NCBI RefSeq assembly: GCF_007655135.1
Contig: NC_045131.1
Coordinates: 3,286,001 to 3,350,000, forward strand
Direction of reading: 5' to 3'
Length of the DNA stretch: 64,000 bases
From: Punica granatum
Lineage: Eukaryota; Streptophyta; Magnoliopsida; Myrtales; Lythraceae
Shown piece after piece: positions 47,017 through 58,285 of this stretch. The notes under the pieces were generated by a model, which was not told the DNA's origin, did not search any database, and saw only the letters and a list, made by a program, of their open reading frames with translations. Position 1 is the stretch's first letter, and each line of letters opens with the position of its first letter. Position numbers and translations under genes: made by a program.

Positions 47017-48804
47017 ATGGTGACGGTTGAGCCGGCTGTAGCCACTGGCGGTATGAAGTCGGTGGGGTCCCGCATCCTCCTGGGGCGGTGGTTCATGGCC
47101 TTCGCATCCCTCCTCATAATGTCCGTGGCCGGGGCGACCTACATGTTTGGCCTGTACGCTGGTGACATCAAGACCTCCCTCGGCTATGACCAGTCGACGT
47201 TGAACCTGCTGAGCTTCTTCAAGGACCTCGGGGGGAACGTCGGGGTTGTGTCGGGCCTCATCAACGAGGTCACCCCGCCGTGGGTGGTCCTTTTTGTTGG
47301 GGCCATCATGAACTTCTCCGGCTACTTCATGATATGGCTCTCCGTCACGGGCCGGATCTCTAAGCCATCTCTCTGGCAGATGTGCCTGTACATCTGCATC
47401 GGTGCCAACTCCCAGACGTTTGCCAACACCGGGGCTCTCGTGACTGCCGTCAAGAACTTCCCCGAGAGCCGGGGAAGCATCCTCGGCCTATTAAAAGGAT
47501 TCGTCGGCCTTAGCGGAGCTATCATGACTCAGCTTTACCGCGCTTTCTATGGAAATGACTCGAAGGCTCTTATCCTTCTTATCGGGTGGCTCCCAGCGGC
47601 CGTCTCATTCGTGTTCCTCCGAACAATCCGGATCATGAAGGTTGTTCGACAACCGAACGAGCTTCGGGTGTTCTACGACTTCCTCTACATCTCACTCGTC
47701 CTTGCCGGCTTCCTCATGGTGATCATCATATTGCAAAACAGGCTCACCTTCAACAGGACTGAGTATGTTGGGAGTGCCTCTGTAGTGCTTATTTTGCTCT
47801 TCCTCCCCCTCGCTATAGTCATAAGGGAAGAAATCAACCTTTGGAGGAGCAAAAAAGAGGCCTCCAACGGTCCTCATCAACTTAAGATAGTCACTGAAAA
47901 TCCCCCGTCGATCGAGTTAACGGCGAAACCAGCAGTGCCAGAGCTGGAAGTTCCAACGACCTCAGAAAAGACGGTTTCATGCACGAGCAACATATTAAGG
48001 CCGCCGGACAGGGGCGAGGACTACACAATCCTCCAGGCGCTCTTCAGTGTCGACATGCTGATCCTGTTCGTGGCAACGACGTGCGGCGTCGGTGGGACGC
48101 TGACGGCAATTGACAACCTGGGCCAGATTGGAGCTGCACTGGGCTACCCGGCCCGGAGTGTCACGACGTTCGTGTCGCTCGTGAGCATATGGAACTACCT
48201 GGGCCGTGCCGTGGCGGGGTTCGCCTCGGAGGTCCTGCTTGTAAAGTACAGGTGCCCCCGCCCTCTCCTCTTCACGCTCGTCCTCGTACTCTCCTGCCTG
48301 GGACACCTTCTCATCGCGTTCGGGGTCCCCAACTCCCTCTACGTGGCATCTGTAGTCATCGGGTTCTGCTTTGGGGCCCAGTGGCCTCTCCTGTTCGCAA
48401 TCATATCGGAGATATTCGGGCTCAAGTACTACTCCACCCTCTACAACGTTGGAGCTGCGGCGAGCCCTTTCGGGTCCTACATCCTCAACGTGAGGGTGGC
48501 GGGCTGGCTCTACGACAGGGAGGCCCGGAGGCAAATGGTGGCCCGAGGGCTCAGAAGGGCAGCCGAGGGGGAACTGACCTGCACCGGCGTGGAGTGCTAC
48601 AAGACGGCCTTTCTTATCATCACGGCGGCAACTTTGTTCGGGTGTTTGGTTTCCTTCATTCTGGTGATCCGGACAAGGAAGTTCTATCAAGGCGACATAT
48701 ACAAGAAATTCCGGGAGGCAGCGGAGCATGGTGAGGACCGCAAATATGATGGTGGCATCACTGGCTCCGCCGAGGATCGTGTCACCGCGGCCGATTCCCG
48801 GTGA
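47017..48804 (+). CDS. Nodulin-like/NFD4-like major facilitator transporter, copy B
   Basis: Intronless 595-residue paralogue of the gene at 37137, intact from start to stop. It differs by a three-residue deletion near the N-terminus ([12 protein letters not shown] against [15 protein letters not shown]) and roughly fifteen substitutions. Examples are LYAGD for LYSGD, VVLFVGA for VVLSVGA, RQPNEL for RQSNEL, NVRVAG for NVKVAG and DRKYDG for DRKNDG. Core motifs of the nodulin-like and MFS halves are unchanged. The promoter and leader are nearly identical to copy A, so similar expression is expected. Substrate unknown. Confidence 0.93.
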   Translation: MVTVEPAVATGGMKSVGSRILLGRWFMAFASLLIMSVAGATYMFGLYAGDIKTSLGYDQSTLNLLSFFKDLGGNVGVVSGLINEVTPPWVVLFVGAIMNFSGYFMIWLSVTGRISKPSLWQMCLYICIGANSQTFANTGALVTAVKNFPESRGSILGLLKGFVGLSGAIMTQLYRAFYGNDSKALILLIGWLPAAVSFVFLRTIRIMKVVRQPNELRVFYDFLYISLVLAGFLMVIIILQNRLTFNRTEYVGSASVVLILLFLPLAIVIREEINLWRSKKEASNGPHQLKIVTENPPSIELTAKPAVPELEVPTTSEKTVSCTSNILRPPDRGEDYTILQALFSVDMLILFVATTCGVGGTLTAIDNLGQIGAALGYPARSVTTFVSLVSIWNYLGRAVAGFASEVLLVKYRCPRPLLFTLVLVLSCLGHLLIAFGVPNSLYVASVVIGFCFGAQWPLLFAIISEIFGLKYYSTLYNVGAAASPFGSYILNVRVAGWLYDREARRQMVARGLRRAAEGELTCTGVECYKTAFLIITAATLFGCLVSFILVIRTRKFYQGDIYKKFREAAEHGEDRKYDGGITGSAEDRVTAADSR

Positions 48805-49452
48805 TTCTGGAAGATTTGAATGCCATATTGCTGCCATAAATAAGCATTTTTCTCGACAGAACCATGCATATTCTTGTGCTAGCTAACTAGTTCCCCTACG
48901 ATTTTACTTAGATTCAAAAATTCCTGAAAACCGAGGATTACTGCCTGCTTCCTCGTAACATAATGAATTTACTCTAAAAGAAGTTGTTCTCCGACCGCAC
49001 AGGAAAGGATAAGTTATTGTCGTCGACGCAATTTCTCGTATGGCCATGCTCATAGACCAGATCAACATCTGCCCATCAATCGACAACCCGAATATTAATT
49101 AAGTGAAGTTTCCGTTGAGTTTAATTGTATGGTACGCTTTAGGGGTGATGACGGTTCGGGTTGGGTCGGTTTCGGAGTAAAATTTTGGGAAAGCACTTTC
49201 ATCAATTCGGAAATTTTAAAACCCATCCCTGAGAATCGAAACCGAAAATAAGAAAATAACTGATCTTTGTGGGTACAAATTTTCACGGATCGGTTTTCAG
49301 GTTACCCAAAAAAATCAACATAAAAATAAAACTAAAAATCAACAGTGCTCGGATTTTCTAATAGGTTTTGACTTTATTATATTATATATATTTATACTAC
49401 AATCATATTAAGATAAAATAATATCGACTTTGTTGGTCCTTTTAAATTTATT
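48805..49452. other. 3' flank of transporter gene B
   Basis: Matches unit A but without the MITE found there at 39345. No gene recognised. Confidence 0.5.
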
Positions 49453-49606
49453 TATGGCCTCCGAGGAGCCGTATAAGGTGAAAATCTCATGTACGGTTTT
49501 GTAATATTAATGAGAACGGTGATGTTGTCGCCGACTATGATTATATAACAATTCAAGTACAGTTAATATAGTTGAGGTCCAATAAAAATACGGTTTTTGG
49601 GGATGG
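49453..49606 (+). other. Plastid-derived insertion (NUPT): ndhA fragment, unit B
   Basis: Same fragment as 39869-40021. It keeps TTTTTGGGGATGGAATG at its right end, closer to the ndhA exon 2 sequence than the unit A copy. Its presence in both units puts the plastid insertion before the duplication. Confidence 0.75.
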
Positions 49607-50503
49607 AATGAAAAAGATCTTCAAGAATCAAGAGTTGGCGCCTTTGGCTTACGTAATTATGAGGCGCAATCACGTAGCAGAGGTAGGAGGAGATGAAGGT
49701 AGGGTTCGGAGTGGAACTAAGAATGATAAACCATCATATGAAGAGAGAGAAATGTAGATTTGAAGTATGTGAATTGTGATATTTTGATTGGCTTAATTGA
49801 GCTGAGCTATTGGACTGGGCTTGGCCTGGACTTGACATAAGCTCATATATTAAATATTAAACATAACATATTGTAAATGTTTTATATATTATTATGTAAT
49901 CTCAGTTTGGATCGCGGTATTCGGGTGTGTAATTTCCAAATCCAAACTCGTAACCGAATTTGACAAAAGCGTGAGAAACCGATTCTAGATTCGAACCATG
50001 TCCTAGAAGAACCAAAAATTTGGGACGGTTCGGATTTGATTTTCAGGGCAACCATTTTTTTTTTATCAGCCCTAATAAGCTTCGTGCCCGTGAGGGGGTC
50101 AATCCAATATTACTGAGTTTACATCGTTATCTCGAACTCGGACGAGGTACGGAATGTGGCAAAAGACAAAATACATAGTATTGACACAGTCGACGAACTG
50201 TTACATATCCAATATTCGGTATCCGAGGAATGATGTGTTCGAGCCATGTAACATGGATCCTCGTGGGATGGGATGAGGATAGAGAGATTAGCTCCAAAGT
50301 CATGGTCAGAATGAGAGGCTACAACGCAACAAACAGTGCACTCCTCTCTAATGGCAGAGGATCAGATCAATGGTCAGCCTCAAAGACAATAATTTCAGAA
50401 AAATCACTTTCAGATGATCCAAAAAAATAAAAACACAAACACACACTCACTAAAGAGGTTCCTCCTATCAACGCAGTAACATTTATTTTCATTTGGTAAT
50501 TAA

Positions 50504-50684
50504 GGTCCCGTTTGATTTGTAAGTTTGATTTTAGAATCATAATTTTGATTTTAACTCAATATACTACACAACAAAAATACACATTTCCTAAGTCAAATTT
50601 ATAATCTCATCTCATTTGTCATTTTCCACAATCAAAATCAAAATCAAAATCAAACTTACTTTAACTCTAAAATCAAAAGCACCA
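50504..50684. mobile_element. Tourist-like MITE (PIF/Harbinger type), only in unit B
   Basis: 181 bp with related ends GGTCCCGTTTGATTT and AAATCAAAAGCACCA, flanked by TAA on both sides (50501-50503 and 50685-50687). Unit A shows the empty site GGTAATTAAAAAAATTT at about 41391. A second copy in inverse orientation lies at 56321. Confidence 0.88.
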
Positions 50685-51188
50685 TAAAAATTTTCAAATT
50701 CAATACTAGTTTTAAAATTACCTTAGCATTTATACTAGCTGTTTTGAATTTTAATTTTATCCTATTAGGTTGATGATTTTTTTTTTGTAAAAGAAAAACA
50801 AAAAAAAATTCTCCTTCAATTATTTGCGTGAAGTCATCACTGTCAGTCTCTGCATCTTCTCCTTCCCCACCACTACTACCTTTTTCAATGACAATCCAAC
50901 CCCACTAAATGGGTAAAGGACACAGCAAGCAAAATCATTCACCATCACCCTGTTTGGGTAGGGACGTATGTCACATTACTCGGGCAAGACAAGTTAAAAT
51001 CGAATTTCCATACGCAGTGGTGTCGATAGGGATTGTCATTTCATTCCTGTTCATCTTCCATGTCGAACTTATGTACATTGGTGGTCTGCTTCATATGGTA
51101 GCCGCTTGCTGCGAAGCAACTTGGGATAGAATTCTTTTGTACACCTTGTCCATTGAGGAAAGCAATTCAGCAAGTATCAGATTTAAGT

Positions 51189-51947
51189 GGAGAAGAAGGT
51201 ATTTTTGATCTTATAAATTTAACTTTCAGTCAATTTTGACACCATGAGTTTTAAAAATGACGAATCAGTAATATATATTTGTTTTGTAAGGCAATTTTGG
51301 TCCACTTCGTAACAGGACGGTAACTGATATCGATGTGGAAGTTAATGTCGTTAAATAACGCCACGTGATAATTTCTTATTAGTGAAAAATTTAAAATTTA
51401 AAAGAAAAGTCAAAACACAAGAAATAATGAAAAATTAATAAAATATTAAATTTTAAAATGCTTTTTTGTTTTAAAAAAATAAAAATAAATAAACAGACCC
51501 GGCACTTATTGGGTCGCTCTTCTCCGATCTCCGAGGGCGGGGCCCCTGCATGAGGTCTCCAGTGAAGTCTGAGGTTGCCGGCGACCTCATTCATGATGTG
51601 GGGGAGTCGGTGGGCCTCCCATCCCTGGAGACGAGCGACTCGGCCTCGACAAGGGGTTGGGTCTCTTTCTTTTTCTTTTCTTTTTCTGAATTTTATGTTT
51701 TAAAATTTATTTTTTTATTTCTTATTTCCTTTTAAAGTTTAAATTTTCAGCTAATAATAAATTGCCACGTGGCCGTATTTAACTGTATTAGTGTCCACGT
51801 TAGCATCCGTTACGTTCCGTCACGAAATGGACCAAAATCGCATTACGGAGCAAACGTACATGACTGATTAAGCACTTTTATTTGAAACTTATAGGACTAA
51901 AATTGACTGAAGGTCAAACTTATAGAACAAAAAAATATTTTTGTCCC
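51189..51947. mobile_element. Mutator-like element with GC-rich internal cargo
   Basis: 759 bp with long imperfect inverted ends of about 150-200 bp (left AACTTTCAGTCAATTTT, right its inverse; inner parts share TTTTGGTCCA). Related 9-bp flanks are GATTTAAGT (51180-51188) and GATTTAGGC (51948-51956). The middle at about 51500-51660 is GC-rich and quite unlike the AT-rich arms, as in elements that have captured gene sequence (Pack-MULE). The captured gene was not identified and there is no transposase. Confidence 0.75.
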
Positions 51948-52310
51948 GATTTAGGCATGACACCACATGACCGTTAGACTTTGAACATGGCAGGCAGATA
52001 CCTGATAATGAACCATAACTCATTGGCATATATGGGATGTGATCCTGGTCCGATGAAAGTCGGATACGCATCGTAAAATTCGGCGAATTGTCGATGGGTT
52101 TGCTTTGTCCAAGATCAGTCCTGCAAAAAACACACCAAGCTCTAGCACTTGACGGTTGAGAAATTCCTGTCATGTCAATTCTCACTCAAAAAGTGTAGCC
52201 AATGATCTACGCAACTCCCAGACAACTCTCTACTCTTCTCCCTGCATGATCTTCTTCCTGAATTAATGTAAGGCATGCAAAATTTAGTAATTCTAGGACG
52301 CTGCTCATCG

Positions 52311-52341
<31 letters not shown>

Positions 52342-54466
52342 CTCCTTTATCTTGACAGCGCATTTTCCGTTCAAGAACAGATCTCGTGTTAACCAGAGTT
52401 TTCGTCATCGCGATGATCGGGACAAAAGAAGATGTATAACACCGAAAATTTGGTCTAACTTTGGGATCATGCAAACAAGCCTAGAAAAAGTGGGTTCGGG
52501 GACCCGTAGGCATGCATGCGAGAGAATCTTTCGCTATTATGGGGGTGAAGTTTTTTTTTTTTGGGTCTCTCTCGCATGACTCAAAACCACGATAGCACGT
52601 GCTTATTACTTTTATTTTCAGTTCGAGCGTTCAATATTCTAGTTCAAATGTCTTATATTTGATATAATTCATCATAAATAGTAAAAATATTAAACACTTA
52701 ATTGTAATATTAAATATTAAAACTGATGTATCAAGTGTGTTAATGAGTCTTGAAATTACGTTTGAATTTTATTTTATTTTTTAATTGAACTCTCTAACAG
52801 CCGCTTTTCACACTTTGATTGAATCATCATTACGTTGGACTTGCGAGGGCCATTGCGGGCGGATACAAACCTGGATTTTGTTTGTCATTGTTCATATGCT
52901 TATATTGTTACCTTATTTATTGGGAGAGCTCCAAGTGAATATTTTGCATGCAAAAATACCAAGACAATTATTCAGTTCTTTTAAATATTTCGCTTCTTAT
53001 ATCTGTTTATTGTTAGATCAACCTTTTTATAATGGATATCACTATAGAAAGTTGACCCGGTTGCTTATGGATAATTAAGACGGTTGCTTAAAGGGACCGA
53101 ATGAGCTTCTAAACAACGATGAAAAATGGGATGAAGAGTTGAACTAAGCTGGGCCCAAAAGAGGAATTTTGGGCTTCAAATGTTTCCAACTAAAAGCCCA
53201 ATTTAAGTGGGCCCATCGATTGCACCTGGTAAGAAGTCATTGCCAAATGTGGCCAGCTAAGGAGTTCCAAGGACCGAGACATCTAACATGAGCAGTTCCT
53301 CGTTGACGACAAGGCCCCCGGTCAAGATTCCGACATCAGGTAAATTTATGGTTCGATTAGGACATGTTTGTCGGTCCATTCCCTCGTTTGGATCAATTCT
53401 AAAATCCGAACCAAAGATCTCTCCCAAAAAAGAAATAATCAAATCTCGTCATGTTCTCCGTTTTCTGTCAAATAGGATTTCATGCTCGCCTCTATTACAA
53501 CTTTGGAAAATAAGTCATATGAACGACATCAGTGGCAAATAACCGAGCCAATGAAACCACCGGGAAGATTTCCGGGTGTTCCAAGAACACATATGCAGAG
53601 GAAGACGAGTCTTTCATGAAGATCGGATAGTTTTCATTCGTAGAACACGCATTTAAATTTCCCAATTATATGTTTTAACTCGCACAATCAACTAAAATTT
53701 TACGACGCCAATTTATTACACTCGAGAATCTAATCAAAGAGATAGCCTGCAGGATGATATTTTTTAGTGGATTTCAATGGCTTGTCCGATGGTTCCATTC
53801 CAGTGGTCCATGCAGGAATTGCAGAGGGAATGTGGGGTTGGTGGGCAAACAAAAACACTCATCATAATCAATACGAGCTTGAAATTGAATTAACAACGCC
53901 TCACTTTTCAATAAAGAAAGGATGAGATTTCTCTTCACCGATTAATGATTTGCTACCTTCAGATTTTATTAGGGCCCAATGTGAACATGCTCGACCTTAT
54001 CGCGCCGCATTCGGTCCTCTCCCAAGTTCCAAACCCCGACTCGTTTCTCATTTTTGTTTTCCAATGGAGCGATTTGTTGACCGGATTGCTCGGCATAGTC
54101 GCATCGCATGTACACTCACAAGACATAAGAAAGGAGCATTAAATTAAAATGGTACAATTTTATATATCTCACCAGCCATCAATATATAGTAAAAGAGCCA
54201 AGTCAGACCACCTGGAGAAAAAATTAACACAACTGTCCTGGGCTTGCAATTTTTTTTTTAATTATCAAAAAAGAAATCTTGATAAACAGAATATTAACGA
54301 AATTAAAATTAATAAGATTCCCCTTTTTGGCCACTAATTATTATTCAGGATGGAAAAAGAAAAACACCGAGAAACAAAGCGAAGGGAAAAAAAACAATAA
54401 ATTCATAAAAAAGGCGTTTAAGCAAATCATATTTATCATATCCGTCACCACTTTCATTTCATCACA

Positions 54467-54468
<2 letters not shown>
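51948..54468. other. Intergenic region left of the PP2A B' gene
   Basis: Contains a (GA)n run at about 52313-52340. Open frames at 52785-53078 and 53288-53542 have no recognisable domain and no supporting splice signals. No gene can be called. Confidence 0.45.
52313..52340. repeat. (GA)n microsatellite
   Basis: Uninterrupted GA dinucleotide run in intergenic sequence. Confidence 0.9.

Positions 54469-54494
<26 letters not shown>
54469..54494. repeat. (TC)n microsatellite in the PP2A B' leader
   Basis: TC run about 310 bp upstream of the start codon, likely in the 5' leader or core promoter (a plant Y patch). Confidence 0.85.
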
Positions 54495-54497
<3 letters not shown>

Positions 54498-54805
54498 CCT
54501 TCCCTGTTCGGATTCGTCGCCGGAGCTCCCTTTTTCCGGTCAACTCGGGCGATCTCCGTCAGATGACTCACCGTCTTGATCCTTCCGGAGCCCAGTTTCT
54601 TCTTATTCCGGCCCAATCGACGGCGCACTACCTCGCAGGTCTCTGCTTTTTTGGGTCCTCCTCGCTGCGGAAGTATTCGACTTTGGAGCAGCAGGGGCTG
54701 ATTCGAATCGAGGGCTTTCAATTCCATGCTTAGTTATCTTAGCTAGGACTGGCGGTGATTGTTAGGGTTGCGGCGTGTTTGAGGGAATCATATTCGCGTT
54801 GAACC

Positions 54806-57368
54806 ATGTTTAAGAAAATCATGAAGGGAGGGCACAAGAAGCCCTCCAAACACGACGGTGGTGATGCGGCCTCGTATGGGTATAATCCTGCGGCGGGGAA
54901 CCGGAACACCGCCGGGGTGTCCGGCTCCAATGTGACCGTGAACCACGCTTCGCGAGGTGGGGCGGGGCCCAACTCGATGCCCGGAGGGCCTGCAGCTACC
55001 ATCGCCATGGCCCCGCCATCGGGCAGTATTGACCCACTTCCGAACTTCCGGGATGTCGCCGTCTCGGATCGTCAGAACCTGTTCTTGAGGAAGTTGCACA
55101 TATGTTGCTACCAATTCGATTTCTCAGACACCTTGAAGTCGGCCCGAGAGAAAGAAATCAAGAGGCAAACCCTCCTCGAGCTGGTGGATTTTATCCAGTC
55201 CGGGTCGGGGAAAATCACCGAGCAGTGTCAGGAGGAGATGATTAAGATGATCTCGGTGAACATCTTCCGGTGCTTGCCTCCTGCTTCCCACGAGAATACG
55301 GGGCAGGAAACCACTGACCCGGAAGAAGAGGAGCCGTATTTGGACCCTTCTTGGCCTCATTTGCAGCTTGTTTATGAGCTGTTGCTGAGGTACATTGTTT
55401 CCTCGGATACAGACACGAAGGTTGCAAAGCGGTACATTGATCATTCGTTTGTGCTGAAGCTGCTCGATTTGTTCGATTCGGAGGACCCCCGCGAGCGGGA
55501 ATATTTGAAAACAATCCTCCACCGCATATATGGTAAGTTCATGGTTCACCGCCCTTTCATTAGGAAAGCAATCAACAACATCTTTTACCGATTTATTTAT
55601 GAGACGGAGAGGCACAGTGGTATAGGCGAGCTTCTGGAGATTTTAGGGAGTATAATCAATGGGTTCGCACTCCCGATGAAGGAGGAGCACAAGTTGTTCC
55701 TTGTGCGGGCTCTCATCCCACTGCACAAGCCTAAGCCTATCGCAGTCTATCACCAGCAGTTGTCTTACTGCATTACTCAGTTCGTTGAGAAAGATTATAA
55801 GCTCGCGGATACAGTTATAAGGGGCTTGTTGAAGTACTGGCCTGTGACAAACTGCCAGAAGGAAGTTCTCTTCCTCGGAGAACTGGAAGAGGTTCTAGAG
55901 GCAACACAAGCAGCCGAGTTCCAACGATGCATGGTTCCTCTGTTCAGACAGATTGCCCGGTGTCTAAATAGCTCTTTTCAGGTTCGTATGCAGCAGTATT
56001 ACCTACTCCTTGATTCTTTATTGCATAGCTTATTAAACAAGGATCCTTGGCAAGAATTGTTGGAGAAGGTTGATTTATTGTGTGGAACCGAGAAGTTTCC
56101 CGTTTGGTGCGATCATAACTTTGTGATTTGATCCATATTCTTGTCCTTTTAGTGCCTCATCTACTGTAGTTACTCATTCTCTTTCCTGTTTAGTCTTTAT
56201 GTGGGAATGAAACATCCAAAGTACATGGCCTTGTCTTAGAATAAAAACACGGGCATGTCCATTGCATGAATGAGTTCTTGATTCCCAGAAAATATGGATC
56301 TAAACAAATAGGATTTCTTATGGTGCGTTTGATTTTAGAGCTAAAGTAAATTTGATTTTGATCGTGGAAAAAGACAAATGAGATGAGATTATAAATTTGA
56401 TTTGGAAAACGTGTATTTTTATTGTGTAGTGTGTTGAGTTAAAATCGAAATCATGATTCTAAAATCAAACTTACAAATCAAACGGGGTTAGAGATCTTAA
56501 TTCTGGGTCCTGAATACTACATCCAAGGGAAGTGGAGGTTTTGCAGTGTCATTGGTTTTGATTGGGTGGCCAAGGTTTTTTACTCAATTGATGGATGGTG
56601 TAATGCTAGGGGTACTATTTTGCGATTGATCCTTGTCTGTTTGATATTTCCACTGTTGTTGTACAAATAAGGAATATCTTCCAGGTGAAGTTGTTATCTA
56701 TAGCTGACACTATCGGTAGGTGGTAAGTTGGGTTGGACAAGTAATAGTGATGGATGTGGCTGGCTCTTATAGAACCAAATCCATTGGATCTTATCTGCTC
56801 TTATCTGTCCATACGCGAGTTGATTCTGTCCCAGGCAATCACGTTGGGGAGATATCTTTTTTACACTCCTGAAAAATCGAACCTAAAACAAATGGAGGAT
56901 ATGGATATATAGCTATGTGTATAGCGATTCCATTGCATTTCTTTCTATTCTTACCTGCCTTGCATGTCCTGTGATATCACATCTGAGATCATGAATTACG
57001 GAAAGTCCGTCTACTCCTAGATTAAGGCCCTGCCCTGCCCCGCTCTGCAGGTTGCGGAACGGGCCCTCTTCCTGTGGAACAACGAGCACATCGTGAGCCT
57101 GATAGCCCAGAACCGGACGGTGATACTGCCCATCATATTCGAGGCGCTCGAGAGGAACATGCAAGGCCACTGGAACCAGGCGGTACACGGGCTGACCGCG
57201 AACGTCCGGAGGATGTTCATGGAGATGGACTCAGAGCTGTTCGAGGAGTGCCAGAGGCAGTACGAGGAGAAGCAATGCCGGGCTGGGGAGATGGATGAGC
57301 AGCGCGAGCTGATGTGGAAGAAGCTCACCGACGTCGCGGCACAGAACGATGACATGGTTCTAGGCTAA
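54806..57368 (+). CDS. PP2A regulatory subunit B' (B56 family)
   Basis: B' subunits direct the protein phosphatase 2A core enzyme to substrates in kinase signalling. Two exons: 54806-55981 and 57051-57368, with borders TTTTCAG|GTTCGT and CTCTGCAG|GTTGCG, giving 497 residues. A variable N-terminus beginning [19 protein letters not shown] is followed by the B56 repeat domain. Visible blocks include [61 protein letters not shown] [39 protein letters not shown] and [15 protein letters not shown]. The N-terminus resembles Arabidopsis B'alpha/beta rather than gamma/zeta or eta/theta. The single intron just before VAERALF is typical of this family. It carries a Tourist-like MITE. Confidence 0.96.
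56321..56487. mobile_element. Tourist-like MITE in the PP2A B' intron
   Basis: 167 bp with ends TGGTGCGTTTGATTTTAGAG and CAAATCAAACGGGG, flanked by TTA on both sides (56318-56320 and 56488-56490). It is the inverse-orientation relative of the element at 50504. It lies in the 1069-bp intron, away from the splice sites. Confidence 0.88.
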
Positions 57369-58285
57369 ATTTGACTCACACCGGGAGAAGGATCCGTTAA
57401 GGGCCCTCTCAATTTTTGTTCCCATTCATTTCTTCTTTTCTGTTGCCTCTGTGTTTTTTTTTTCCCCCCCTTTTTTCTTGGTTAATACGCTGAAAAATTG
57501 AGTGAAAAGAGAAAATCAGATAAAAGTGTAGGCACGAAGATGAATATGTAAGATTGCAACGGTCGATAACGGTGATTTGTGGGTCCCACTGTAACTGTTC
57601 CTCAGTTTTTAATTTTATTTATAAAGCTGTTGCTTAGTTTCCCCCTTCAAATGGGAATATTGTTACGGTCCCCCGGACATAAATTTATTTGACTCCATTA
57701 ATTTAGGTTGGAATCGCATTTTCCATTTTCAAATTCTTGTCTTTCTTTGGGGATGTTGTGCAGTAGATAAAATTCATTTAGATTTTAAGACCTATCGGAA
57801 ACATCTATGCTTTTAGGTTAGACAGACATATGTACGAGTAATTTGTTTATTCTCTGTCTTTTTTTTTTTTAGAAGTTGGATTAATCGGTTAGTCGTTTGT
57901 TATCATATTTAAGGTTTCGAATTCGAGTTTTGTGAACGAAAAAATTCGAATTGAGAAGGTTTTACCTTATTGATCTATCTAGCTCAAATTGAATTATTTT
58001 CGTTTAATGAACTTTTAGATACTACGGTGCATATAAAGAAATAAAAATATTTTCACGAAAAAAAAAATTTACTATAGCCTTTAATAAAATAAAAATCGCT
58101 GATGATTATCCGGAGAAAATCCCACCGCCTCTTGTTCGGCTCCAAATTCCCAGCCCTCTATCCAATCGGAACCAGTCCCCCTCTGCCTTGTGTTTCCTCA
58201 GTGTGATTAGCTCTTCGCTCTGACATCGCCGCCGCCTCTCCTCATCGGCTGCCGCGACCGACAGTGACGAAGACGACCGACTCAC
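57369..58285. other. PP2A B' 3' flank, SINE-like copy, and leader of the next gene
   Basis: A degenerate SINE-like copy lies at about 57876-58035 (A box near GGATTAATCGGTTAG, B box near AATTCGAGTTTTG), related to those at 35690 and 45595. The rest is the 3' flank of PP2A B' and the GC-richer 5' leader of the gene at 58286. Confidence 0.5.

Larger units (their letters stand above)
41918..51280. repeat. Tandem segmental duplication, unit B
   Basis: Second copy of the block that starts in ACR10 intron 1. It lacks ACR10 exon 1 and the promoter. Unit-B-specific insertions are a LINE stub at 44757 and a Tourist-like MITE at 50504. Similarity to unit A ends at 51280, inside the Mutator-like element. 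Confidence 0.95.

Noticed and set aside
52785..53078. 97-codon frame with hydrophobic segments
   Set aside because: AT-rich composition alone gives hydrophobic codons; no homologous domain recognised.
55124..55615. 163-codon minus-strand frame
   Set aside because: It lies wholly antisense to the conserved B56 domain of PP2A B' and has no recognisable domain.
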